A stretch of DNA of 64,000 nucleotides from Rubrivirga sp. SAORIC476 (GTDB lineage: Bacteria > Bacteroidota > Rhodothermia > Rhodothermales > Rubricoccaceae): positions 1,719,578 to 1,783,577 of the forward strand of contig NZ_MVOI01000003.1 of assembly GCF_002283555.1 (NCBI RefSeq), in the 5' to 3' direction. The first letter of the stretch is position 1. Each line of letters starts with the position of its first letter. Below the pieces are notes generated by a model. It had not been told where the DNA came from, made no database searches, and worked only from the letters and a program-made list of their open reading frames with translations. Positions 1-7,931 of the stretch are shown piece by piece. The translations under genes and the position numbers were made by a program.

Positions 1-1460
1 TACTGGGTGAAGGCCACCGACAGCTGCATCGACGTGTCGAGGTTCAGCGCGTCGGGGTACTGGCCGCCGTGGTAGGCGTCCGGGAAGAGGTTGTTGAAGA
101 AGTAGTCCGCGTTCTCGGCCGAGTACTCCTCGCAGATGCCCGAGTAGCCGAACGACGGCGGCACGTTGGTGCCCATCTCGGAGATGCCCGAGGCCGCCGC
201 GTACGCCGACGCGTGGCACGACATGCAAGACGATAGCTTGTTGTCGACTGGCCCGGCCAGCCGACCTCGGCACCCGAAGTGCTCGTAGATGGCCGTCGAG
301 TCCTCGGTCATCGCCACGTTCAGGACGCCCTGGCGCGCGGGCACGCTGTCGGCCTCCTCGACCGCTGGGAACGTGTCGGGGTCGCTGCCCCACTGGATGC
401 CGACCGGCTGGAGACGGTCCCAGATCGTGTCGCCGGGCAGCAGACCGTTGTACGCGAACGTGCCATAGATCCAGCGCGTCGGCGACTTCGGGTCCACCGC
501 GGCCACGTCGACCTGCACCAGGCGGACCGTCTGGGGCGTCCGGCGGCACGCGAACGTCGAGTCGCTCTCGTCGAGCGTGTGGCGGTCGACTGTCCACTCG
601 GGCGCGCCTTCGAGGTAGGGGACGCAGGAGGTGGGGGCGGTCGTGAAGAGGAACTTGGTCACCAGCGTCCCGGTCGGGAACGGGAGCCCGGCGGGCGCGG
701 GCCGCCCGTCGACCTGTACCACCTGGGCCTCGCCGCTGGCGGGGAACGCCTGCCCGAGCGCGTAGCCGCCGTAGGTGTTGTACATCCCCACAGCCCAGGT
801 CTCGAAGCCCGCCGCGTTCGCCTCGGGGCAGTCATCGGCCCCGATGGGGTCCTGGCCCGGGCTCCCGTCCCGGGTCGCGACCGAGGGGGGCAGTTCGTGG
901 ACCGCGATGCGCGCGCTCGCGCCGAGCAGGTCCGAGAGGTGGGCCGTCCGTTCGTTGGTGGTGCCGTGGATGAACTCCCGCCCGACCGTCGGGTCGTAGG
1001 CCATCCAGGGGACGTGGTACCACGCCGTCTGGCCGTTCACGGTGCTGCGGAAGCCCGCCTCGTTGGAGAGCTGGTCGTCCTGCCCCTGGCGGATGACGGT
1101 CTTGACCGTCTCCATCCACTCCGGCCAGATCGAGTTCTCCCAGGCGCCCGGCGCCATCGACGAGTCGCTCTGGGACTCGAAGTCGGTGGCGGCAGTCAGA
1201 CCGAGCCAGGGGCAGTCGGCCGGGGCACAGGGACCGGGGTCGGCGGTCGGGTAGTCGTGGCTGAGTTCGAAGACGGGGCCCGTCCACCCCTCCGGCGCCT
1301 CCCCGACGGCGTCGGCGAAGGCGAACACCGACGCGTCGAGGTCGGTATCGGGCGTGGGGGCGGGAGTGTCCCGGTCACAGCCGGTGGCGACCAGAAGGAG
1401 CGCGGAGGCGGCGAGGACACTCCGCACCAGGGCGGAGGAGCGGCGAGAGACGAGCGACAT
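1..1460 (-). CDS. Secreted lipoprotein with a c-type heme motif, uncharacterised (C-terminus outside window)
   Basis: An open frame runs on the minus strand from an ATG at 1460 through the window edge, giving at least 486 residues. The N-terminus is a lipoprotein signal ending in the lipobox VATGC, so the protein should be anchored in an envelope membrane. A single CxxCH heme-attachment motif (SSCMSCHAS) lies near 230, about residue 410. The middle contains a Trp/Tyr-rich globular region (for example SPTRWIYGTFAYNG). I do not recognise the family. The single heme suggests a cytochrome-like redox domain near the C-terminus, but the electron partner is not visible. It is divergent from the B12 operon, separated by 700 bp, and need not be related to it. 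Confidence 0.8.
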   Translation of the reverse strand, partial: MSLVSRRSSALVRSVLAASALLLVATGCDRDTPAPTPDTDLDASVFAFADAVGEAPEGWTGPVFELSHDYPTADPGPCAPADCPWLGLTAATDFESQSDSSMAPGAWENSIWPEWMETVKTVIRQGQDDQLSNEAGFRSTVNGQTAWYHVPWMAYDPTVGREFIHGTTNERTAHLSDLLGASARIAVHELPPSVATRDGSPGQDPIGADDCPEANAAGFETWAVGMYNTYGGYALGQAFPASGEAQVVQVDGRPAPAGLPFPTGTLVTKFLFTTAPTSCVPYLEGAPEWTVDRHTLDESDSTFACRRTPQTVRLVQVDVAAVDPKSPTRWIYGTFAYNGLLPGDTIWDRLQPVGIQWGSDPDTFPAVEEADSVPARQGVLNVAMTEDSTAIYEHFGCRGRLAGPVDNKLSSCMSCHASAYAAASGISEMGTNVPPSFGYSGICEEYSAENADYFFNNLFPDAYHGGQYPDALNLDTSMQLSVAFTQ

Positions 1461-1844
1461 GGGCTACCTGCGGGTGAGGAACAGGACCGTTCCGCCGAGA
1501 CGACCTGTCGGGCGAACGGATGCCTCCAATACCGCACCCACACCCCAATCATGCGTCGGGGGACTACACGATTAGAGCGTACCGCATCGACAACGAGTCC
1601 TCGCGACCTCGCGCGTGTCACCCCGGGTCTGGCGCCCCCCCCCTGCGTCGCCCTCCCGTTCACGACCGGCGGCAGGACGGGCTCGTGGCCGGGGCCGAGG
1701 TCCTCTACCGCTCGGGAGGACACGGGCGACGATCAGAGCGGGGCGCGCAGGCATCGACTCCGTACGGGGATGCGTGTGAATCCGATGGGGGGCCGGTCGC
1801 TGGCGGACGGACAGACCTACCTTGGAGCCTGCTCTTTCACCCCG
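1461..1844. other. Intergenic region between divergent genes
   Basis: This is the non-coding upstream part of the roughly 700-bp gap. I see no credible gene in it. It should hold the promoters of the heme lipoprotein (leftward) and of the riboswitch-controlled operon (rightward). A half copy of the interspersed CCGCCTCGG palindrome lies near 1843. Confidence 0.5.
1818..1825 (+). promoter_or_regulatory. Candidate Bacteroidota-type -7 promoter box
   Basis: The octamer TACCTTGG resembles the Bacteroidota -7 consensus TAnnTTTG (one mismatch). It sits about 20-25 bp before the riboswitch fold begins, which is a sensible transcription start. No clear -33 element is seen, so this is a weak call. 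Confidence 0.3.
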
Positions 1845-2052
1845 CCTCGGGTTCCGCGCGTCGGCGCGGATGAAAAGGGAATCCGGTGACGCCGCCTCGC
1901 GGCCACTCCGGAGCTGTCCCCGCAACTGTAGGCGGCCCGCCGTCGGCGACGACGCCCGCGACCACTCTCCCTCGGGAGGGGAAGGTCGGGGCCGAGCCAG
2001 ACGCACGTCCCGCATGGCGGGACCGGGCCGTGAGCCAGGAGACCTGCCCGAG
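1845..2052 (+). promoter_or_regulatory. Cobalamin (vitamin B12) riboswitch aptamer
   Basis: The conserved core of the cobalamin aptamer is directly readable. It contains AAAAGGGAATCCGGTG (1873-1888), then CCGGAGCTGTCCCCGCAACTG at about 1908-1928. The ACCACT...GGGGAAGG arm follows (about 1961-1985), and GTGAGCCAGGAGACCTGCC closes it near 2030-2048. It is followed by an intrinsic terminator ending one base before the start codon of the TonB receptor, so B12 binding is expected to stop transcription of the three-gene uptake operon. The boundaries are approximate. Confidence 0.95.
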
Positions 2053-2128
2053 CGCGACGCTCCCTACCGCCTCCGGGACCAGAGGTGCGGTGTGCCCGAC
2101 GCGGACCGACCGGCCCGCGCGCGTGTGA

Positions 2129-2159
2129 CCCCGTGCCTGCTTGAGGCGCGGGGTTTTTT
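2129..2159 (+). terminator. Intrinsic terminator, expression platform of the B12 riboswitch
   Basis: A nine-pair stem CCCCGTGCC / GGCGCGGGG (one G-T pair) has a 7-nt loop TGCTTGA and is followed by six T. The T tract ends one base before the ATG at 2161. The 3' arm also contains the only G-run that could act as a ribosome-binding site, so the hairpin could affect both termination and initiation. Confidence 0.93.
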
Positions 2160-2160
2160 G

Positions 2161-4116
2161 ATGCTGCAAGGCCCGCTTGCGGGGCGCCTCCGCGCCCTCC
2201 TCTTCTCGCTCCTCCTGCCGTCGGCCGTCGCCGCGCAACCGTCCGCACCGACGGCCGCGCCCGACTCGACGCTCGGCGCCGTCACGGTGACGGCCGCCCG
2301 CGAGGCCGTCGCCACGCGCGAGGCCGCGTCCCGCGTGACCGTCCTCGGCCGCGACGCGCTCGACGCCGCCGGGGCCACCACCGTCGCCGACGCGCTCGAA
2401 GCACGCACCGCCGTGTTCGTGAAGCGCTACGGGCCGGGCGGGCTCGCGAGCCTGTCGCTGCGGGGCACGGGCGCGGCCCAGACGCTGGTGCTCCTCGACG
2501 GCCACCGCATCGCCGACCCGCAGCTCGGGCAGCTCGACCTCGGCTTGCTCCCGGCCGGGGTCGTCGAGGCCGTGGAGGTCGCCCACGGGGCGGCGTCGGC
2601 GCTGTACGGGACCGACGGCGTCGGCGGCGTGGTGCAGGTCCGGACGCCCGCCCCCGGCGAGCCCCGCGCCCGGCTCGACCTGCGGACCGGCGCCTGGGGT
2701 GAGCGCGGCGGCGCGCTCCTGCTCTCGGGTGGCTCGGCGCGCCTCTCGGCCGTCCTCGCCCTCGACCACGACGAGGCCACCGGCGACTACCTCTACGTCG
2801 ACTCGACGCGCTTCGACCCGGCCACCCAGACCGTCGGCGTGACGGCGCCGCGCGCCAACGCCGATGTGCAGCGGGACGCTCTGTTCGGACGCGTGTCGTC
2901 CGAGATCGGCCGGTGGCGAGGCACGGCGGGCCTGCTGGCGACCGACGCCGAGCGGGGGATCTTCGCCTTCTCGGGCGTCTCGCAGGCCCGCCAAACCGAC
3001 CGCGCGCTGCGCGTCTGGACCGACCACGCGCTCCGCCTCGGCGGTACGCGGGTGCGGGTCGGCGGGCTGGCGCAGCGGTCGTCGCTCCGCTACCTCAGCC
3101 CGGCGTCGGGCCTCGACGAGACGGGGCAGACCGAGGCCGCGTCGCTTCGCATCGAGGCCGACCGGGCGGTCCGCCTCGGAAGCGGACGCTGGCACCTCGC
3201 GGCGGGCGTCGAGGCGCGCGGCGGACGGGCCGAGCACCCGAGCCTGACCGAGGACGCGCAGGAAACCGCGCAGGCCGTCTTCGCGAGCGCGGTCGGCCAG
3301 CACGGGCCGCTCCACCTCTACCCGGCCCTCCGCCTGGACCGCGTCGCCGCGCCGACTGGCGAGACGCTGACGGCGCTCAGCCCGCAGGCCGGCGTCAACC
3401 TGCACGTCGTGCGCAGGCTGTGGCTGAAGGCGAGCGCGGGCCGCGCCTTCCGCGCGCCGACGTTCAACGACCGCTTCTGGATGCCCGGCGGCGACCCCGC
3501 CCTGCGCCCCGAGCGCGGCTGGACGGCCGACGCAGGCGCGGCCGCCGAGGCCCACCTCGGTCCGCTCGCCGCCACCGCCGAGGCGACCGTCTTCGCGAGC
3601 GCGCTGGCCGACCAGATCGTCTGGAGGCCCGGCCGGTTCGACGACGGCTTCTACTGGGCGCCCCAGAACATCGGCCAGACCCGGACGCGCGGCGCCGAGT
3701 TGTCGGCCCGCCTCCGCCTCGGCACCGCCCGCCGCTTCGCCGAGGTGGGCGGGCTGATGACGTGGACCGACGCCCGCGACCGCACCGACCCCGAGGCGTC
3801 GTCCTTCGACCAGCGCCTGCTGTACGTACCCGCCCGCCTCGTCCGCGCCGACCTCGCGCTGGGCGCCGGGCCGCTCCGCCTCGACGCCGGGCTGGAGCAC
3901 ACCGGCACGCGCGCCACCGCCGCAGACGGCACGGCCCGCCTTCCGCCCGCGACCGTCGTGGACGCCGGGCTGTCGGGCCGCCTGCGCGTCGGCCCCGCCG
4001 CCGCCGTGCTGGCGGTGCGCCTCGAAAACCTCCTGGACGCGCGGTACGCGCTCGTCCGCCAGTACCCCATGCCGCCGCGGCACGTCCGCGTGCGGCTCAC
4101 CCTCTCCTCTCTCTAG
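2161..4116 (+). CDS. btuB: TonB-dependent outer-membrane receptor, BtuB-like (cobalamin uptake)
   Basis: A 651-residue TonB-dependent receptor. The start chosen is the ATG right after the riboswitch terminator; longer upstream frames would run through the aptamer. Residues 1-25 form a signal peptide (FSLLLPSAVAAQ). A plug domain follows (about 40-150, with LSLRGTGAAQTLVLLDGHRI and the VEVAHGAASALYGTDGVGGVV motif), then a beta-barrel ending in aromatic-rich strands and LENLLDARY, typical of receptor C-termini. It should import B12 across the outer membrane using TonB energy. The ligand is inferred from the cobalamin riboswitch immediately upstream. It is followed after 3 bp by the propeller gene, and the arrangement is clearly an operon. 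Confidence 0.92.
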   Translation: MLQGPLAGRLRALLFSLLLPSAVAAQPSAPTAAPDSTLGAVTVTAAREAVATREAASRVTVLGRDALDAAGATTVADALEARTAVFVKRYGPGGLASLSLRGTGAAQTLVLLDGHRIADPQLGQLDLGLLPAGVVEAVEVAHGAASALYGTDGVGGVVQVRTPAPGEPRARLDLRTGAWGERGGALLLSGGSARLSAVLALDHDEATGDYLYVDSTRFDPATQTVGVTAPRANADVQRDALFGRVSSEIGRWRGTAGLLATDAERGIFAFSGVSQARQTDRALRVWTDHALRLGGTRVRVGGLAQRSSLRYLSPASGLDETGQTEAASLRIEADRAVRLGSGRWHLAAGVEARGGRAEHPSLTEDAQETAQAVFASAVGQHGPLHLYPALRLDRVAAPTGETLTALSPQAGVNLHVVRRLWLKASAGRAFRAPTFNDRFWMPGGDPALRPERGWTADAGAAAEAHLGPLAATAEATVFASALADQIVWRPGRFDDGFYWAPQNIGQTRTRGAELSARLRLGTARRFAEVGGLMTWTDARDRTDPEASSFDQRLLYVPARLVRADLALGAGPLRLDAGLEHTGTRATAADGTARLPPATVVDAGLSGRLRVGPAAAVLAVRLENLLDARYALVRQYPMPPRHVRVRLTLSSL

Positions 4117-4119
4117 ACC

Positions 4120-5475
4120 ATGTCTCGTTCGCTTCTCCTCCTCCTCGTCCTCCTCGCCGCGCCCGCGTGGGCACAGGAGTTCGAAGGCCTCGTCCTCAGT
4201 CAGGGCGCGTTCGGCGCCAACAACAGCTCCGTCGTGCGGGTCTCAGGCGTGTTCGCGCCGCCGTCGTCCTCCACGCTCGCCGGCGGGCGGATCTACACGC
4301 AGGGCGCCGAGATCATCGGCGACCACCTCTACCTGACCGCGGGCGACTCGTTCTCGGGCACCAGCCGCGTCGACGTGCTGGACCTCGGGACGGGCGCGCT
4401 CGTCGGGCAGATCACGCAGAACGTCCAGAACCCGCGCTACCTGGCCGAGGTGGGCACGGACAAGGCCTACGTCACGAACCAGGACTACAGCGGCGGCGCG
4501 TCGTTCGTGACGCCCCTCAACCTGGCGACCAACACGGCCGGGACGCCGATCCCGGTGGAGGGCACGCCGGAGGACGTGACGACGGTCTCGGTGGGGACTG
4601 CGACGTACGCCATCGTCGCACTGGGCGCGTTCGGAGGCAAAGACTCGCTCGCGGTCCTGGACCCGGCCACGGACACGCTGACCGGCTACATCGACATCGA
4701 GTGTGCGGCGCGGTTCGTGGTGGGGGTGTCGCCGTCGGCGTGGGCGGTCTGCACCGACACCGACGAGGCGGTCCTGGTGGACCCGGCCACGCGGACGGTC
4801 ACGCGCCGGATCGCGTTCGGGTTCGAGATCGGCGACCCCAACGGCATCGGGCAGGACGCGGCCTCGATGCCGGGCATCCTTACCCGTCGCGGCCTCACAC
4901 GAGACGGCGCCTTCGCAGCCATCTCGTCGGAGCGGGGCGTGATCGTGCTCACCAGCTCCGACGGCGACTACCGGCTCGTGGAGATCGACGACGCGGACAC
5001 GCTGCCGATCACGGCGCTGGCGGCCTCGGCCGACGGCAGCGGCTTCATCCTCGGCAGGCCGGACCCGGACAACCCGTTCGGCGCGAACGGGACGGTCACG
5101 CTGCACCGCGACGATGGGACCCTCGTCGAGACGTTCGCGGCAGGCGTCTTTCCGTCGTACGTCGCCACGAGCCCCAACGGCTTCGGCACGACCGTCGAGA
5201 CCGTCGACGCCTCCGGCCTCGGGCTCGCGCTGGACGGCCCCAACCCGGCCCACACGCGGACCGCGCTGGCGCTGACGCTCGACCGCAACGCCGACGTCCG
5301 GGTCGAGCTCTTCGACGTGCTCGGCCGCCCCGTCGCCCGGCTGGCCGACGGCGGCTTCGGCGCAGGCACGCACCGCCTGAGCGTGGACGCGAGCGGCCTC
5401 GCGCCGGGCACCTACCTCGTCCGCGCGGCCACCGAGGCGGGCGTGGTGACGCTGCCGCTGACGGTCGCCCGATGA
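4120..5475 (+). CDS. Secreted beta-propeller with T9SS sorting domain, BtuG-like B12-binding candidate
   Basis: A 451-residue secreted protein. Residues 1-19 are a signal peptide (LAAPAWAQ). Residues about 20-365 form repeating blades of YncE/DUF5074 character (LDLGTGALVGQI, LDPATDTLTGYI, VDPATRTVTRRI). Residues about 375-451 are a type A type IX secretion sorting domain (VELFDVLGRPVARLADGG, then GTYLVRA). In Bacteroides, BtuG is a surface beta-propeller that captures B12 and hands it to BtuB. Position right after a btuB-like gene behind a B12 riboswitch makes that role likely here. Unlike BtuG, which is a lipoprotein, this one lacks a lipobox and appears delivered by T9SS. Its stop overlaps the next start (ATGA). 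Confidence 0.82.
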   Translation: MSRSLLLLLVLLAAPAWAQEFEGLVLSQGAFGANNSSVVRVSGVFAPPSSSTLAGGRIYTQGAEIIGDHLYLTAGDSFSGTSRVDVLDLGTGALVGQITQNVQNPRYLAEVGTDKAYVTNQDYSGGASFVTPLNLATNTAGTPIPVEGTPEDVTTVSVGTATYAIVALGAFGGKDSLAVLDPATDTLTGYIDIECAARFVVGVSPSAWAVCTDTDEAVLVDPATRTVTRRIAFGFEIGDPNGIGQDAASMPGILTRRGLTRDGAFAAISSERGVIVLTSSDGDYRLVEIDDADTLPITALAASADGSGFILGRPDPDNPFGANGTVTLHRDDGTLVETFAAGVFPSYVATSPNGFGTTVETVDASGLGLALDGPNPAHTRTALALTLDRNADVRVELFDVLGRPVARLADGGFGAGTHRLSVDASGLAPGTYLVRAATEAGVVTLPLTVAR

Positions 5476-5762
5476 GGATCGACCGCTGCTTCTGCTTCGA
5501 CACGACCTTCGCCGCGCTGGCGGAGGTCGCCGACGCGACGGGCGCCGAGACGGTGCCCCAGTTGCAGGCCTGCGCCACGTTCGGGCAGAAGTGCAAGCTG
5601 TGCCACCCGTATGCCCGGCGGATGCTGCGGACCGGCCAGACGGTCTTCCACGAGATCGTAACCGAGGCCGACGAGCCAGAAGCCGCCCCCCGCCTCGGCG
5701 CCGAGGTGAAGGGCGGCACGCCGGCGTGCCGCCCCGGAACGCGAGCACCGACGCATCGGTGA
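5472..5762 (+). CDS. BFD-like [2Fe-2S]-binding protein of the B12 operon
   Basis: A 96-residue cytosolic protein whose ATG overlaps the stop of the propeller gene (ATGA), so it is translationally coupled to the B12 operon. Cysteines C6-x-C8 and C41-x2-C44 frame a small helical region (FAALAEVADATG...FGQKCKLCHPYARRML). This matches the layout of bacterioferritin-associated ferredoxin (BFD)-type [2Fe-2S] domains. A reductive role on imported cobalamin or iron is inference. The last about 20 residues (RLGAEVKGG...) are encoded by a copy of the interspersed palindrome, suggesting the original stop was lost and the frame extended. Confidence 0.7.
   Translation: MRIDRCFCFDTTFAALAEVADATGAETVPQLQACATFGQKCKLCHPYARRMLRTGQTVFHEIVTEADEPEAAPRLGAEVKGGTPACRPGTRAPTHR
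5691..5708. repeat. Interspersed palindrome copy (inside coding sequence)
   Basis: CGCCTCGGCGCCGAGGTG matches the recurrent palindrome with one arm shortened. It lies inside the 3' end of the BFD-like gene and encodes residues RLGAE. Confidence 0.6.
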
Positions 5763-5799
5763 CGGCACCGCAGGCCCGCGCGTGCGAGGGATCATCCGT

Positions 5800-5833
5800 G
5801 AGCACGGGGAGTCTGCATCGGAGCCCCGTGCTC
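5800..5833 (+). terminator. Hairpin downstream of the B12 operon
   Basis: A perfect 10-bp stem GAGCACGGGG / CCCCGTGCTC with a 14-nt loop, followed by only a weak TTC. It is placed 38 bp after the last operon gene, as expected for a terminator or 3'-end stabiliser. Confidence 0.55.
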
Positions 5834-5850
5834 TTCGACGCACGATGTCC

Positions 5851-5887
5851 GCCGCATACATCGCTGTTCATTAGGGGTGTATGCGGC
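5851..5887. promoter_or_regulatory. Inverted repeat straddling the histidine kinase start
   Basis: Perfect 10-bp arms GCCGCATACA and TGTATGCGGC are separated by 17 bp, and the right arm includes the ATG at 5881. It could be an operator for the two-component system or an RNA hairpin masking that start, in which case the ATG at 5908 would be used. Confidence 0.45.
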
Positions 5888-6981
5888 CTCGCTCCCCAGG
5901 CGACCCGATGGTGCCCCGCTTCTCTCCCTTTCTGCACGCGCCCGGACTCGGCCTGTGGCTGGCGCTCGGCCTGCTCGCCGCCGCGCCGGCCGCCCAGCCG
6001 ACGGACCTCCCGACGCGGGGCGCAGTGGGGGAGGTCAGCAGCGGACTCCTGTACGAGTTCGAGACCCGTCCCGACTCGTCGGTCCTGATCCGCTCCAGCC
6101 GGGGCGACTCGCTCCGCATCGAGCCGTCGGCCCTTCGACGCATCTCGGCGGCCTACGGAGGCGACCTCACCGGCTCGGGCGCCGAGGTCCGGAGCGGCGT
6201 CGACATCGACGGCGGGGACCTGTCGCTCTACTACGCGCGCCGCATCCCGGTCCCGGTGGCGCTCGGCGTGTTCGGCCTCCTCACTCTGGGAGGGATCGCC
6301 TTCGCGGTCTGGGCGCTCCGGCGGATCGCCCGCGACGACCGCCGCAAGACCGAACTCCAGATGTACCGCCAGACGCTCGCCGCCGCCCGCGAGCGCGAGC
6401 GGCTCCGCATCGCGCGCGAGATCCACGACGGCCCCCTCCAGGCCCTCCACGCCCTCCGCCGCCTCCTGGAGGCGGACGGCCACACGGCCTTCGAGCAGGA
6501 CCTTCTGGAGATCGTCCGCGAGTTGCGGCGGGTTGTCGAGAACCTGCGTCCCCCCGCGCTCGACCGGTACTCGCTCGCCGACGCCCTCCGCTCCCTCATC
6601 CGCCGGTTCGAGCGCCACAACCCCGGCATCGAGGTCGATGCGACGCTCGCCGCCGACTCAGACGCCGTGGACGCCTACTCGGACGAGCTTCGCCTGACCC
6701 TCTACCGGCTCACACAGGAGGCACTCAACAACATCGGGGCTCACGCCCGAGCGCACCACGTCGAGATCGCCTTCGACGCCCGTGCCGACCGGTACGCCCT
6801 GACCGTCGGCGACGACGGCGCCGGGTTCGACCCGGAGCGCCACCCCGACGACGACCGCAGCCACTTCGGCCTCCTCGGGATGCGTGAGCGTGCCGAGGCG
6901 GTCGACGCCCGCCTCACGGTCGCCTCTCGCCCCGGCCACGGCACCCGCCTCCGCCTCGACGGCACGCCCCGCCCCGCCTGA
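5881..6981 (+). CDS. NarL-family sensor histidine kinase
   Basis: A 366-residue membrane kinase. A signal or first membrane segment (about 20-38) is followed by a short periplasmic stretch (about 40-122) and a transmembrane helix (about 124-147, VALGVFGLLTLGGIAFAVWAL). Next come the HisKA_3 dimerisation helix with H182 (AREIHDGPLQALH) and an HATPase domain containing QEALNNIGAHA and GDDGAGF. Autophosphorylation at H182 and transfer to the LuxR-type regulator 11 bp downstream is expected. The stimulus is unknown. An ATG at 5908 is an alternative start, and an inverted repeat covers the first ATG. Confidence 0.9.
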   Translation: MRPRSPGDPMVPRFSPFLHAPGLGLWLALGLLAAAPAAQPTDLPTRGAVGEVSSGLLYEFETRPDSSVLIRSSRGDSLRIEPSALRRISAAYGGDLTGSGAEVRSGVDIDGGDLSLYYARRIPVPVALGVFGLLTLGGIAFAVWALRRIARDDRRKTELQMYRQTLAAARERERLRIAREIHDGPLQALHALRRLLEADGHTAFEQDLLEIVRELRRVVENLRPPALDRYSLADALRSLIRRFERHNPGIEVDATLAADSDAVDAYSDELRLTLYRLTQEALNNIGAHARAHHVEIAFDARADRYALTVGDDGAGFDPERHPDDDRSHFGLLGMRERAEAVDARLTVASRPGHGTRLRLDGTPRPA

Positions 6982-6992
6982 CTCCCCCCCCC

Positions 6993-7616
6993 ATGCTCGC
7001 TTCCATCCGCGTCGTCCTCGTCGACGATCATCCGCCGATGCGCTCCGGCATTCGGGCCCTCATCGAGCGCGAGGCCGAGCGCGGCGGCTGGGCCGTCGAG
7101 ATCGTCGGCGAGGCCGGGACGGCCGAGCGGGGCCTCGACCTCGTGCGCAGCCTGAGCCCGAACGTCGTCGTGACCGACCTCGACCTCCCGGCCATGTCCG
7201 GCGTCGACCTCGCGCGGGCGATCCACGAGGAGGCCCTCCCGACTCGGGTCCTCGTCCTGTCCGCCTACGACGATGCCGCCTACCTCCACAGCCTCCAGTC
7301 ATGCGGAGTCGCGGGCTTCCTGACCAAGGAGAAGCCTGCCGCCGTGATCGCCGAGGCGGTCCGGGCCGTCTCGCGGGGCGAGACCCGCTGGTTCGTGATG
7401 CCCCCCGAGGACGCCCTCGCCGAGCTGACCGACCGCGAGGCCGAGGTCCTCCGGTCGCTCGCGGGCGGACGCTCCAATACCGAGATCGCCGACGAGCTGG
7501 ACATCTCCGAACACACCGTCCGCAACCACCTCACGAACGTCTACGAGAAGCTCGACCTGACGTCGTCGCGCGAGGCCGTCGCCTGGGCCTGGAAACACGG
7601 GATCGGCGAGAAATAG
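6993..7616 (+). CDS. LuxR/NarL-type response regulator
   Basis: A 207-residue regulator with an N-terminal receiver domain: acidic D11/D12, phosphoacceptor D62 in VVVTDLDLPAMSG, and Lys in FLTKEKP. A C-terminal LuxR helix-turn-helix follows (about 145-205, LTDREAEVLRSLAGGRSNTEIADEL). It is the partner of the kinase encoded just upstream and is co-transcribed with it. Target genes cannot be read with certainty; the inverted repeat at the kinase start is one candidate site for autoregulation. It ends with HGIGEK and a TAG stop, and no terminator hairpin is obvious. Confidence 0.93.
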   Translation: MLASIRVVLVDDHPPMRSGIRALIEREAERGGWAVEIVGEAGTAERGLDLVRSLSPNVVVTDLDLPAMSGVDLARAIHEEALPTRVLVLSAYDDAAYLHSLQSCGVAGFLTKEKPAAVIAEAVRAVSRGETRWFVMPPEDALAELTDREAEVLRSLAGGRSNTEIADELDISEHTVRNHLTNVYEKLDLTSSREAVAWAWKHGIGEK

Positions 7617-7931
7617 ACGAGCCCGAGCCGGGCAGCAGAGACACAGCCACGCCTCTCGCATCGGGACGCGTCACAGGACGCCGCCCATGCCTCGACCTGC
7701 GGCCAGGGGCAGTGGCAAACACGGCACACCTGATATCTGAAGTGCCGACTTGACCTGCACGAATTCATAGCACGAGCAAAGAATCGAGCTCCACGCTGGG
7801 AACCAGGAGAATCCGACTAGTCCGCATGGGGCATGACGCTGAGGGGGCGATGCCGATACCGCCCTGTTTTGAGGTCCTGCAGGTCGGTTTGTTGAGGGTG
7901 TCCCCACGCCACCCCCTCCAGCACGCCCCGC
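7617..7931. other. Intergenic region, 315 bp
   Basis: No convincing gene or RNA is seen. Local AT content rises around 7735-7790 (TGATATCTGAAG...GAATTCATAGCAC), where the promoter of the downstream lipoprotein may lie. No exact consensus is present. Confidence 0.4.

Noticed and set aside
4243-6618. A 791-residue minus-strand open frame opposite the B12 operon and kinase
   Set aside because: It is a GC shadow: low-complexity Arg/Ala/Gly/Val sequence with no domain logic, while the plus-strand genes have signal peptides, motifs and operon spacing. The same applies to other long antisense frames (for example 1837-4083, 12208-13992, 14908-16626, 23593-24753).
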